Shown piece by piece: positions 17,701-30,011 of a stretch of 64,000 nt of DNA. The notes under the pieces were generated by a model. The model did not search any database. It saw nothing but the letters and a program-made list of their open reading frames with translations, and was not told the DNA's origin. This DNA comes from Rotaria socialis. Lineage: Eukaryota; Rotifera; Eurotatoria; Philodinida; Philodinidae. A program made the translations under genes and the position numbers. Positions within the stretch are counted from its first letter, which is position 1. Every line of letters begins with the position of its first letter. The stretch is taken from NCBI GenBank assembly GCA_905331475.1, contig CAJNYU010002679.1:226221-290220 (forward strand), given 5' to 3'.

Positions 17701-19690
17701 ATTGTCCATAGTTCATGTAAGATTAGAAAGTTCTTAAAAACGAAAATTAATCTTCGAATTCTATGCTCAATGTGATTCTTTCATCAGGCAACAACAATAT
17801 CTGAAAATGATAGTTCGCCGAGACGATCACAAGAACGCAGTGTATCATCACCGAAATCTTCACAACGTGGAAATCCTAATCGTACACCAGGTACAATTAA
17901 TCTAGTTATTCGCCGAGAAAAATGTACCTTTACATTATTTATAATTTAGCTATTGGTGATCGTATATTAACTGGTCCACAAAGTTTTGGTCGCATTATAA
18001 CATTGCCCGATACGGAAATCGCAATGATTCAACTTGATCATGTTCTTGCTCTCAATGGTGCTATGATTAGTAGTAGTTCGTCAGTTGATCACACTCAGTA
18101 TGTCAATATGAGTAGTTTTGAATGGGATACGTCACATGAATATTGGAAACCAATAAATACATCAGGCGATCGAATTACATTACAAATGACAACAGCAAAA
18201 CCTGAAACGCCTCGACCAATTTCTACTCCAAAATTACCATTAACTCCACCTCCACCTCCACCTGCACCAAGAACCATACTAGCCAAAGTAAACATTCCAA
18301 TAATTAATTTATAAAAATGAATATGTTATTTTCAAAAAAAAAACAACTAATTAGACACCAGAGCTTGCTGAGAAAGGGCATATCACGCCGAAACTTTTCG
18401 ACATGCGTAAGTTTCATTTACTTTCTGTGAATCCGACCGGATATTCTTTTTGTTTGTTTGTTTGTTTAAATATAGATACGATTAAACCGAGGTATATATA
18501 AACAAATTCAAATTTTAGTCTAGCTAATTATTATTTACTGTTTTTTTCAAAATTTAGAGAAACATTTATCGATCCACCACATGTAACAACTCCTCCATTA
18601 GGTTCTATTATCAATCAAGAAACCATTCGTCATTCTTCGGAAGTACCAAAAGGTTCACCACGACCTTCTTTGACTAATCAGAATACTGTTCATTTTTCTC
18701 GAGAAGCGCAAAACTCTCCTCCAGCAAGTTCTACAATACGCGAACGTAAAGTGGTTTCACCAGAGTATATAATCAAAACTGAAAATTATTTATATCTTGA
18801 ATTTTGTTTCTTTCTATTTCCAAGACTTGCCATTCAACGACCCATGTCTGTTCGTATAATAAAACAAAAACAAGAACACGTAAAACACGCTGTTCATAGT
18901 GAAACCATTTCTCCATCACCGGTTCTTATTGAATCCATGCTTCTTCTTATGCCTAATCAACATCATTTGCCTATTGCATCATTTGAACAATCACAACAAC
19001 CGAGAAATTCATCAGTATCAATAAATGATTTCGAACCGTCACGTGCGACGTCACTACTCGAACAATCATCTGCTATTCCAATAATAGCAAATACCCCTCG
19101 CCGCTCAGTAACACAACGTATGCCTGTGCCAGTACATAATGCTGCACAATGGTTTAATGGACCTAATATGCAAAATGAACGAACAGGTCGTATGGAAAAA
19201 GTTGTTGCTTCACTTGTACGCCGATCATTTCGACCCATAACTACTTATGCGTATGTTATAGAATATTCATTGATTATCAAAAACAAAAATAAGTAGACCT
19301 TTTTTTAGAATGCCACGTGTACCAATATTAACATCGCCATCATCAAGGGATCATGCTACGTTTAAAGGTACGGATTTTTTTGGTAAATTTATTCCAATTG
19401 AAACTCTGACTCAATACTATTTAGGAGTACGACCTGAAAGTTATCAAGATTTTTGTATAGAAAGCCATCGAATGACAACAACGCCATTAAGTTTCAATCG
19501 ACAAACTCAATATCCTAAACCACCCCGGTAAGTTTTTTTGAAAACAAAATTTAGTTTCAATGAATTACTTTCGTTTTTCAGCGCACCATCAATGCGTTTA
19601 CATGACTTCAATCGTTCAAGTAATTCTCATCATACTGTACATCGTGCTAAATCATTATTTAATCCACCGTGTGCAACACCTTGGATGTGA
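14768..19690 (+). CDS. leucine-rich repeat protein with Pro/Ser-rich C-terminal half
   Basis: Multi-exon protein whose specific orthologue I do not recognise. The N-terminal part has leucine-rich repeats (LQILICNGNSLTTLAG, LWKLDVGNNQIRSLQHLSRF, LGSLILSNNNLTWIQLQ, CILDLRLDGNP) closed by an LRR-cap-like YRQHILDCLPRIWMFDG. A helical middle region follows, then a segment beginning AIGDRILTGPQSFGRIITLP (about 17940), which recalls small SH3-like or CAP-Gly folds. The rest is a long Ser/Pro-rich tail with a polyproline run (TPPPPPPAP near 18245) ending ...CATPWM at 19688. The LRR exon acceptor at 15647 is firm. Two upstream exons, 14768-14785 (MKVPMR) and 14848-14917, fit splice phase but imply a 730-bp intron and are tentative. 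LRR proteins of this kind act as protein-binding scaffolds; no enzyme motif is seen. Confidence 0.65.
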
Positions 19691-20229
19691 TAATTATCAT
19701 GTGTCTTAATGTATTCGTGAATAAAGGATTTTCTAACAATTGAATTTTTTACTGAACTGTAATGATTTTCTATGATTTATCAAAATGGATTTAATCCATT
19801 TATATATTTACATCCTTTTTAATATGTACCGTTTTGCATTTTATTTCTAACAATGACACAGAAATTTATATTTAAGAATTGTGTTCACAGTGAATATTTA
19901 TAAGTCTGTGTTTCTTTTTCAAATAACAATCGAAAAATAAACATATATTTTGAAAGAGAACGACTATATTTCAAGCGTCACGCCGACTATGGAAGTTTGT
20001 CTAAGGACGAGAATATTCTCAGAACAGCAATACTACCACTTCCTACTCGTGAATTACATCATCATGGAAATTTCTTGACGTCATGGAAAAGGTTTTTACC
20101 ACAACGCGTAATTGCGAAAGTTTTACAAAAATGTAGATGTCACTCTAGACGAATATATAATCAGCTCAGAAATACGTGTATCCTACAGAAAACTTACGAT
20201 TAAACAAGTGTTGCAATTCAATATATCCT
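19691..20229. other. intergenic, possible 5' exon of the following gene
   Basis: Contains the 3' UTR of the LRR gene (AATAAA near 19722). A short open stretch 19990-20100 ends at a possible donor, but I could not connect it in phase with the next gene and leave it unassigned. Confidence 0.35.
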
Positions 20230-20649
20230 ATGTCTTCTTCAATTTTACCAAACGGATGCAGATGCTCTACTCCATTAACACCGAGCAAAGCCTATCAATG
20301 TTGTCATTGTTTAACTTTCTATTGCTATCATTGTTTAACAAAACATCATCATATTGACGTTAAACTTGAATTTATGGATCTGATCAAAAGAATCGATGAA
20401 ATTCTTGCTAAATTTTTACATCATGCACATAATCAAACTGAATGGACTGATCATTTATCAGAAGATCGAAAACTATTACAAACATACATTGAATTCATCG
20501 ACACCTACTATACACATTTTGCAGTTCCAGTTTTACCAGATTCTCAATGGGTATATCATGTTAAAGATCTTATCGATAACAGAAAATATGCTATCTATGA
20601 AGTCTGTGGTAAATTATTATATCCCACTGTAAAAAATATTTGTAATTAG
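20230..20649 (+). CDS. short Cys/His-rich (B-box-like) protein
   Basis: 139-residue open frame from ATG 20230 (MSSSILPNGCRC) to TAG 20649. Residues about 10-40 carry a C-x-C, C-x2-C, C-x2-C, H-rich pattern (CRCSTPL..YQCCHCLTFYCYHCLTKHHH) like the B-box zinc fingers that bind two zincs, followed by a predicted helical region of about 95 residues with no known motif. The family is not identified. The frame is also open upstream to 20176 without a better ATG. The stop lies only 31 bp from the stop of the convergent hexosaminidase gene, so the transcripts probably overlap at their 3' ends. The unusually short, intronless form could mean a fragment of a larger TRIM-like gene. Confidence 0.55.
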   Translation: MSSSILPNGCRCSTPLTPSKAYQCCHCLTFYCYHCLTKHHHIDVKLEFMDLIKRIDEILAKFLHHAHNQTEWTDHLSEDRKLLQTYIEFIDTYYTHFAVPVLPDSQWVYHVKDLIDNRKYAIYEVCGKLLYPTVKNICN

Positions 20650-20679
20650 TAAATGATGTAATTATATTATTTTTATGTA

Positions 20680-23181
20680 TCAATGTATATAATTAAAAAT
20701 AGGCTCATTAACCATTGATTGTTTCATTCCTACTTCATACAGTCCACAATAACCATTGAGTAGTGGCGCAGCTGGAATACCACGTCTATCAAAAGAAATG
20801 AAAGAATTTTATCGTTATTGTTTTCTTGTCCGTATCTGTTTTGAATATACTACATTTCTGATTCCTCTACTCAAATAGAATGTAGCTTTGAAAGATCTGA
20901 ATTCATTAAATTAAATGTTAAGGGCTGATCTTGATCGATTGTTTTTCTTTTTCTAACCTGAGCATTCGACATCGATGAACATCAAGTCGGAACTGAGCAT
21001 CTTCTGGATTGTTGACATCGATTGAACTCCATAGTCGTTCAGCAATAGCCGATGCTCGAGGCCAAAGACGAGATAAACTATTTGTACCATCAACAAATTC
21101 TGCCCAAAGCGCAGCTTCACCACCAATTAAACGTTGTCGAGCTTCATCATCACCTGTGAATAGAAAAAATAGTCTTTTGTTTTTGGTTATTATGATTAAC
21201 AACAAAAGCAATTCTCTTTACCAGTAAAATTAGCAAATAAATCAATATTGTACCATTTAAAAAATTCTAAATTCATTACCGATTCTGGTGTATTATATTT
21301 ACCATACTCAATCCTAATAAAAGATTATTAGACGAAATAAAAAAAAAAAATTTTCTTACATATTTAAATAAAATGGAGCAGCAAGAACAGCATCATATCC
21401 TTCACTTGTTGCTTTAGATAAATAATACGACCAAGATGGACTATCCGATAATAATGAAGTATCTTTCCATATTTCGATAACAGTATCTGATGGTAATTTG
21501 ACGCCATCATCCCATACATCTTGCCACACCATTGATTTTCCACCAATCGATTGCATTAATTTCAAAATACGACTTGAATAATAACTCATTAAATCTGTTC
21601 CATTGGACATGTTATTTTCGTTTAAGAAATTTTCTATACTAGGATTTGATAGCCTGTAAATGTACAAATAAAAAATAGAAATTATATTTTAAATTTACTG
21701 TGAACATCATACCAACAAGCAGGATATACTTCATCCATACCAAGATGGATATAAGGTTCATATTTAAAAACGCCTTTCACTTCTTTCAGAAATTCATTCA
21801 TAAAATTATACACTTCGGCTTTTGTTGGATCCAAAATTTCTCGTTCAGCATGGACACCGTAGATAGCTTGACATGGTATTGAACCATTGTAACAATCAGT
21901 TAAAAATTCTATATTTCATAACACAAAAACAAATTCAACGAACAAGTTTTCGAACACAAAATACAAACCAGGAAACGCACGTCCAAGTGCAGCAACATGT
22001 CCTGGTGTATCGAATTCAGGTATGGTACGAATGCCACGAAGACGTGCATGTTCAATAATATCTTGAACATTTTCCGCAGTATAAACATGAGCAGATGAAA
22101 ATGCACCCTAGAAGAAATTGAAAGCCGCCTATAGAACACAATCGGAATGAAAATAATGTTGAACTTTTTCAGTTAATTGTGGGAACGTTTCAGAGACAAA
22201 TGGCCACGACTGATCATCAGTAATATGCCAATGAAGAACATTAAATTTATTAGAAGCCATAGCATCCTTTAGCGAAAGAGAGAAAGCAACATAAAGTATA
22301 TAATGCAATGTAAATATAATTACTAGATGTTGTTTTATTATTGGAACCGGTAGAAAATGACGAGCTGTATCCAATAGAATACCACGATATGGAAAGCGTG
22401 GCCAATCCTGGATATATACTGAAGCATTAGTTGCCAACTATAAAATCAATATTTATTCTAATTTTATGATTAAATTAATTGCTTACATAATTATCACCAG
22501 TTATGAAAAGTAATTGTGAAAATGTTTCGATACCATTCAATGCACCCCAAACATTTTCAGCATAGATAATTCCATAAGAACTTTCAATCGTAAGATTATC
22601 TAAGTAAATAATGATTAAATTTGGCATAAAAAACAACAACAACAAATAAATGAATTATTTACAAGATTGATCATCACGAAGTTGTGGATAGGTGTGACAT
22701 TGTTTTGATTGTATAAGAATAAAAACTGATAGAAGTATTCGACTTTCGTCAAGTCTATCTGGATTTTGAATTGATATTTTTGGTGGAAAAAATATTGATT
22801 TATAGCGTTGAAGAGCATTATCGATAACATCACAATCTTTTAGATTTGAATGGATCACAAAGAAATTCGGATCAATATAAACATAATCAGAACTCGCATT
22901 TAAATATTGAGGTTGTGGCCACGGAGCATTGGGTGCTGATGGTTTACCCTGAAAATTAAAAATCCACGATTTTAGTTTTCACGAGAAATTCGCATTAAAA
23001 ATTAACTGAAAGTAAATTTACATAATCAATTCGTTTTATGCTCGTGTGTCTCAAATGAAAAAAAGAAACTACTTACTTTTAGAGGATATTTGGCTTCGAT
23101 ATAATCAATTAAGGAATAAACATGATGTATAGAAATAATAAAAGTTAGTAGACATTGGAAAATATGTAATCTATACGACAT
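20680..23181 (-). CDS. beta-hexosaminidase, animal HEXA/HEXB type (GH20)
   Basis: Lysosomal exo-beta-N-acetylhexosaminidase that trims GalNAc/GlcNAc from glycolipids and glycoproteins. First exon 23181-23077 encodes a hydrophobic N-terminus consistent with a signal peptide. Later exons give the GH20 N-terminal domain, then [51 protein letters not shown], and the catalytic [12 protein letters not shown] (Asp-Glu pair). [30 protein letters not shown] and [13 protein letters not shown] follow, ending [18 protein letters not shown] at the TGA 20682-20680. About ten exons with short introns. This is the substrate-assisted eukaryotic subtype; all key residues are visible. It is unrelated in detail to the bacterial-like GH20 gene at the left edge. 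Confidence 0.93.
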
Positions 23182-24110
23182 GATTGTAAAAGAGAATGAA
23201 AATGATTTTATCTAGATTATCTATAGCTACACAATGCTCGATACGGACTAGACTTGTATGTTTCTTAAAACGAGATGTATATACATATACATTCTCTATT
23301 TTGATTGAATACAAACAAACAATATAACTTCTATTTTAATTAATCTTATCATAATGGAAACAAAAAATCAGCATAGAAGCGTGATATTTCACATATCGCT
23401 TTTTGTTACAAATAAGAATAAGTGACAATATCTAAATCAGCTTAAAGTCTTCTCCTATCCATTTTTTCTTTTAGTTGACACCAAACTAATAGTAAAACCC
23501 AAAGACATTTTCATCATATTTCAATGAATGTGGAATACAATTCTATCATAAGGTCGTTTGTTTAATAAAAGTTGCCGAAGAAGAATAATAATTCATTGCA
23601 TTTTCTTTGATCTTCAATCATTTAGAAAGTGTCGAGACACCTACGTGCGATACTAATGCTTTATTTTTCTTTTCTCTTCGAGGCAATTTCACTTTGATAA
23701 TGTGCTGCTCACTTTTTTCGATTGATTTTCAATTTTCAATAAATAACATTTGATTGAATGTCATCTTTATGATTTCGTTTTAGATATTTTCTTATTCAAC
23801 CTGGTACTTAGTCGTCGTCTTTTTCATGTTCTCTACTATTCATCGAATTTTTTCTCACAGTAAAATATCACATGGATGCACCAGCAGTAACAATTAAAGA
23901 TAAATCAATTTACCAATCATTGTTAACATAAAACAATAAAAATCGACGAGAATGAGATAGAGAGAGAGAGAGCGCGATTAAAATAGCAATCATTCGATTA
24001 TGTGCGATATAGGGTAAACGTAATCCAATTACGTGTTCACTCAACCGATTTCGAGCATATATATCAAGCGTATCTTCAGTTGACAATATCAGTTCAACAT
24101 ATTCATCGAT
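23182..24110. other. divergent intergenic region
   Basis: About 930 bp between the hexosaminidase start (-) and the small gene at 24111 (+). It should contain both promoters. Only a short (GA)n stretch (about 23954-23971) stands out. Confidence 0.45.
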
Positions 24111-24993
24111 ATGGAACGTAAGTGAAACTAAAATCACAATAGTGATTTTTTTTTATTAAATTAGACTTCGAGATTTATTCCCAGTAAGATCAACATATCC
24201 ATGAAATTTGTGGGATTTAAATTGTCCGTAAATGCGTTCCATAGTTCCCGATATTCTCTTGTCATTAGAAAAGCAATTTGTATTTTGAGATATTGTTCTT
24301 ATGATTAATGATCAACTATGTTTTGTTTTCCAGGTCATCCATCAAATGCAATGTTTATAAGCGAAATACCTGTTCGTTGTATGTCGCCGATAGACAATGA
24401 TGAAACAGTCATTAAATGGATTAGCAATTTAAATAGTCGTACGACTGCTCGAGATGTGATTCGATTGATTCAGCCAACATGTGATCCAACAAACTATTTA
24501 CTTTACATTTATACAGACCGTAAGAAACAAATCTTAAATGAATCAGCATGTATTTATAAAGTTGTGGAAAAAATCAATCGAGAAAAGTGTTCTCGACGTT
24601 TATTATTTGAAATCCGTTTAAAAAAAATCCAAAAGAAGCATGTTCGATTTGCTGATGAAATTATTCTACAAAATATCGTTCAAAGGCAATGTCTGTCCAA
24701 TGAAACTATACATAATAATATCATTGAGATAATATCAAAACCAAATGAAAAACTAAAAGAAAATTTTCATAATAAATTTAAATCATCTTCTCGTCCGAAA
24801 CGGTAAATAGAATGTTTTTAATCGAATCACAAACAAAAAAGAAATGTCAAATTTTCATTTCTCTTCTAGATCGTCGTTGAGTATCATTAATGAAAATATC
24901 TCGCGTTCTTCGAGTGAATCGGGAATCAGTTCACAATCATCTACTGATGATTTAATTGTACAAAGAAAAATAATCTTCGAAACACTTGTTTGA
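24111..24993 (+). CDS. small protein with possible Ras-association (RASSF-like) fold
   Basis: Three exons (24111-24117, 24334-24802, 24870-24993) join in phase to 199 aa: MERHPSNAMFISE... to ...IIFETLV. Residues about 15-95 (ETVIKWISNLNSRTTARDVI, then YLLYIYTDRKKQIL and RRLLFEIRLKK) have the beta-grasp rhythm and the 'T.A.DVI.L' helix of Ras-association domains found at the N-terminus of RASSF7-10 proteins. The remainder is basic with KHVRFADE, and a Ser-rich tail. No enzyme motif. The RA assignment is by pattern only; a ubiquitin-like domain of another family is the alternative. Confidence 0.6.
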
Positions 24994-25743
24994 AATGTAC
25001 AATTCTTTTCTTTCTTTCTTTTTCTTTGTTATTTTTATTTTTAATAAAACTATGCATTGTTAGAAATACATAAGAAAATAGTTTTCATACAGGCAAAGCC
25101 ATGATTATACAAATAATTTCTACATACGGATGTAATAACATTATCATCGCGAGTGATGCAGTAAAAAAAATCAAGACGTTTCTCCTGAGGTTAATATCAA
25201 GAATTGCATTTCATACATCAATATAGATGAATGTACAAATCTTCTTGTAGAGGTTTCTTGAAAGTCCAAGTAAAATTACTCGTTGATTTCAATGATATCA
25301 TTGCTGAAAAACAAACAATCTGAAACCCTTTATTTTCTTTTGGTTGATGAAGGTTAAATAGGTCAACGTTGCTATATTTCCACTATTGATCCAACAGAGA
25401 GTTGAAGAACAAAGAATTTATGCGTCTGTGCTTGTCACTGTTCTTATGACGATTATTTTTCTGTTTCTTGTGCTCCGATTGGTGATGCAAAAAAAACGCC
25501 GACCGACAACGAAGAACATAGAACGCAGATAAAAAAAAGTCTTTCTCTCGTATTCTATGTCTCGCTTTTATATTCTTCATTTAGAATCCGTGGCAGCTGC
25601 AGGCATCTACGCCCTGCTTGTTCTGTTGCCCACTCATCCATTTTGTAATATCAACGTTGCCCAGTAGAAATCTTGTCAGTACCGAAACAACTCTATCAGT
25701 ATGGATATTAACTCAATGGAGAATCTCATACATTTACCAATCT
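24994..25743. other. intergenic, or 5' exons of the EF-hand gene
   Basis: No recognisable coding exon. Contains the 3' UTR of the preceding gene (AATAAA near 25043) and possibly untranslated exons of the next. Confidence 0.35.
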
Positions 25744-26545
25744 ATGAGAATGTTATCAAGTGAGAAAAATGAACAGTCGAATCGCTCTTTTATTATGCTA
25801 CACATATTTTCTAGACGATACGGTAAATATACCAAGAAGGTCAACGGTGAACTTATCAAAGGTTTGTATTTTTACAAGTGATAGAAATTAGTTGAGAATT
25901 CCTCATTAGTGTGTACACTTGATTATACTAATCGAACACTGGCAGTTATAGACATTTTCTTTCATTCGGTCTAGTAATTTATGATTGGTTTGAGCGTGAA
26001 AACAAGCATGAAGATAAATATCATGGTCACCAGTATAAATTAGGCCTAACAAAACATCAATACGATCAAATGAAATCTCTTCTCATGCCAAAAGGTAAAC
26101 TTCTTAATTATGAAAAGATAAATAGATTAGCTTTTTTCTCCTTCTATGTTTGTTTTATCTCGTAGGCTTCTATGGAGATGAATTGACATTCGATCAATTT
26201 TGCGATATTCTCATACCGGTTATAACCGGTGGTGAAAATGATCAACACGATGATTATTCGATTTGGTTAGCCTTTCGTTCGTTTGATAAAAACAGTGATA
26301 ATTATATTCAAGCCGATGAACTTGAAACATTAATGCGTATCATTGGTAAATCTGTTAGTCGAGAACGTATACGATATTATATTGATAAAGTTGATTGGGA
26401 TTATAACGGTAAATTAGATTATAATGAATTTCGTGAATTTATCGTCCGAGGATATGCTCGTGAACTATTGATGATGGATATAACACGAGAAATTGTTTAT
26501 TCACATGAACAAATGCAGATCCCATCAAAGAATAGTTTTCAATAA
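25744..26545 (+). CDS. EF-hand calcium-binding protein
   Basis: Three exons (25744-25861, 25975-26094, 26166-26545) join in phase to about 205 aa. The C-terminal half has two canonical EF-hand loops, DKNSDNYIQADE and DWDYNGKLDYNE, with acidic or oxygen ligands at positions 1, 3, 5, 9 or 12 and the invariant Glu at 12, so it should bind Ca2+. The N-terminal half (YDWFERENKHEDKY, LTKHQYDQMKSLL, FYGDELTFDQFCDILIPVI) has the helix spacing of a second, degenerate pair, giving a calmodulin/troponin-C-like layout. The start is uncertain: ATG 25744 (MRML) or 25797 (MLHIF) are both in frame. I cannot name an orthologue. Confidence 0.8.
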
Positions 26546-26921
26546 TTATTTTCTTGTATTTTGCATATACACGTATATATTTATTATAATTAATAAAACA
26601 TATTAGAATCAAATGAGATTTGATTAGATGATTAATAGGTTACATATTTATTAGAATTATTTCTCAAAGATAAGAATTATTGGTAAGAAAATGAATTAGT
26701 GTTGTGCGAGGAAGAGAATCGTCGATCAATCATTATCCACGTTAGAACGGAGTCAATGGGATATATCTCTACAATAAAATCTTTCGCTTTTCATTGTACT
26801 GTAATTTTAGATTTTGCTATGTTTTCGTGGGAATCATTTATTCTATAGAGAATTGAGTATAGCTACACATGATCATTAATCATTTTGTTTTATTAGATTT
26901 AAAAAGTATTCTACAACACCA
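26546..26921. other. convergent intergenic region
   Basis: 376 bp between the EF-hand stop and the innexin stop, holding both 3' UTRs (AATAAA near 26594). Nothing else seen. Confidence 0.45.
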
Positions 26922-28716
26922 TTAAAGATTTGTACTGGTTTTAGAATAGTCAAATAATGAACCATTTTGACCATCGTTTCTCATATTTACACCTCGATTT
27001 CCAATTGCCGTTAACGAAACAGTAGCACCAAGTAAATTATCAGCTGCTGTAAGTTTATCAGAACGTTGAAAATTCCTCCATAGATTTGTTAAAAGAGTCG
27101 TCGTAACATCATCGCCCACATTTGAATGTATAAGACGAAGAATAAAAAATCCGTCATGTTGTAAATAATCATAAATAAATACGCGCATACTTGTACGCAC
27201 TGTCGCTACACTATGTTGCGTATTTATGCGTTGTGTAAAAAATGAATAACGGAGACGTGGAAAAAGTAAAAATATTAGCCAAGATAAAAAATTATAAACA
27301 GTCACTGCAAGAACAAAATTCATCCACATATACAATACACTAAAAATCTGTTCGTTGTAAATATTAATCGTTAACACACCTAGAACAAGAAATAAATTAG
27401 TATCTCAATGATGGTTCTAAAAAATTGCATTATTAAGAAACAGACATAGATTAACATTGATTTTTATCATTGAAATACGCGAAAAAAATGATAAATTGAA
27501 GTTGTTCTAATCGATTTTTTTCTAAATTATACCCATAAGAAGAGAAGCATCATACAATATCATTCATTCTATGAATAACAAACTATCTGTACATATTCTT
27601 CTGAGGTTTCCTAATCGTATCAAATTGTTTTTTCACCAATCGTATGGAATTTTAGCTTAAGCGACTATGTAAATGATTCTTTTCTTCTTCTTCTCATGAA
27701 TAACGATCAAAAATACCAGAAACAAAATTCGGCTACTTACATTGAACTGTATATTTGTGTCCTTCTTCACTATTCGGTTCGATAATACGAAAATCACACA
27801 TACTAATTTTAGGAAAATATTTTGATAGGGGATTCGAACGTAACATAGTCATTGTAAATATTTGCCGAAAACCTTGTATTGCTTCGTCAACAGTCCATTT
27901 TTGTGCAAGTAGAACACGTATAGCATACAATTGAATAAGCGCATTTAAAATATATAATAATTTAATAAATAAATAAAGAAAAAATAAATAGGCATTAAAT
28001 GTGTTTGTTGCACCAATTAGACAATGAAATAAACCTTTTATATAAGCATTGAGACGGCTATGTTCTTGTTTGGATTTTTTTCGTGGATCACCAACATATT
28101 GATGAATTACTGAGACAAGATAATTCATGATGGATTTATGTTTATGAAAACGTTTCACACTTTTAAGATTCTGTGCTGCATCCATGAGATTTTTTACATC
28201 AATACCTGAATGACGACTGAACGAACGCCAACATAAACGTGGAAGTAAATATAATAATGCTTGTATAAGTAAAATAAATGGAACAAATTGATAGTATCGT
28301 AATACATAACGTTTTTCACTGACTCGTTGTATGCTCGGTTCACTTATATTGATATGATAAGTCTAAGGAGAGAAAAACCAGCATTATTTTTCTCCTGAAA
28401 AAAAGAGGCCCTAGCAATCTGTTCTTTCTTACATTATGAATCCAACAATAATTTGATACATAAATTTCATAATTTCGTGTAAATATCGCTGGTACCCAGC
28501 TAAAAAATTAAAGAAAATTTCTTTTGATATTTTTAATTTTTATTCGTACCATTGAATATGATCATTGGAAAATTGTTTACTAGCGACAACAATTGAGAAA
28601 AATATTAATAAACCCACGGTATACTTATAATTTAAACGATCCGAAAAATCGTCATCGCGTCGAACACCAAAATAACTTATTTGAGGTATACGATGAAAAG
28701 CATTAAGGATATCCAT
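26922..28716 (-). CDS. innexin (gap-junction channel protein)
   Basis: Four-pass membrane protein that forms invertebrate gap junctions or hemichannels. Exons 28716-28550, about 28499-28433, 28362-27741 and 27379-26922 join in phase. The N-terminus MDILNAFHRIPQ is followed by TM1. Extracellular loop 1 contains IQCWVPAIFT..YCWIHNTYHI, where the first Cys codon is split by an intron (TG|C). The innexin signature YYQFVPFILLIQA precedes TM2, a cytoplasmic loop with basic residues follows, then TM3, loop 2 with CDFRIIEPNSEEGHKYTVQC and CVLTINIYNEQIF, then TM4 and a tail of about 90 residues. The conserved loop cysteines and the NIYNE motif make the family call firm. The start ATG gives the usual short cytoplasmic N-terminus. 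Confidence 0.95.
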
Positions 28717-30011
28717 ATTACTTCTACTTGAATTGATTAAGTGTTAGAAGATGTTTTGCTTGTGCGTTTACTTCTGTTGACAAACTAATCGTACAAAAAT
28801 CAATCATTTAAGAAGTACTGACGAAAAGAATGACTACATATTTTCTTCTTCTCCTCTCTAACTCCCAGTAACTTACTTCTTCCTCTTCTTCTTCTTCTTC
28901 TTATTTTGGAGTCAACTATACATCGAGTGATAACAATAAGAATAGAAAGTACGTATGTTATTTGGCCAAAAGCGTCGATCGTTGAGGTTATACCAACTAT
29001 ACATATATTGCACTATTTTCTTAGTATTCTCTTTCTGCCTCTTTCTCATTGACTACACTAGCAGAAACTGTCTCTCATGTGCATCAAGCAGATAAATAAA
29101 TCCATCTGTACAGTATCAGTAATGATAGACTTTTCTCTACTTTTTCCTTTCCCTTTTTTCCTCTCTTTCTCTTTCTTATGATTATTACGATGAGTCGACC
29201 TCAGTTAAGAGCAACTTATCATCAAGTCTATTCGTTTCTGTCGTTATGATCTATGATTGGCATGTATGAGGCAGAATAAGAAGAGAAAAGGTCTAGTTAC
29301 TATGGTTTATTTCAAAATAGAATTGACAATTAATTAATGAAGATGTTAGACAAATAAAATCAGTGTACTATTCGTCTACGAATCAGCCAAATATTATTGA
29401 TGCATGTAGCCGTAAGCATTTGTTTCAAGTCCATCATATTGCATGAGTAAAATAACATCGGCTGTTAGAGGGCGGGTAAATAAATTGATATATATAAGGA
29501 GCTGATGATGTTCCCGATGCCTGCCTTAATGATCGATGATGATGTTGTAGAGGGCTCTAGATAAAACTACATAATATGAAAAAAACAACGTTGAAAATTT
29601 ATTGGGTCAAGAATAAGATTTTTGTTTTTGCTACAAGCACACAAAACTAAGCCGACTGATTTATTTTGTAATCTGTATATGTAGTCATGCAATGCATAAA
29701 TAGAGAAAGTCTTTCGTTTTTTGATTTTTTCTTTAATAAATATACATAACTATTAATCGATTATATTTGAAGAATAAAAATAATAAATATATGTATGCAA
29801 AAAAAAAGAAGCTATTTGTACAAAGAGACAAAAATGTCCTTTTTGATCCACTGACTCGCTTATTGCATGTCAAAATAAAAATAAAAATAAAAATGAAACT
29901 ATAATTGGCAAAAAAAGAAAAAAAATCAACATAAATGTGCGCAAATGTCTATGAAATCTCCTGAGTTAAAATATTTCATTGTCATTTTGATTTATCTATT
30001 GATAACAAAGA
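28717..30011. other. 1.3-kb intergenic region
   Basis: Upstream of innexin and downstream of the EGF-domain gene. Pyrimidine-rich runs include (CTT)n at about 28876-28902. No coding signal recognised. Confidence 0.45.

Noticed and set aside
18095-18295. minus-strand Gly-rich open frame
   Set aside because: Antisense shadow of the polyproline exon of the LRR gene.
19990-20203. open frame reading ...ILPLPTRELHHHGNFLTSWKR as a gene or first exon
   Set aside because: No ATG in frame and no in-phase join to the Cys/His gene; left unassigned.
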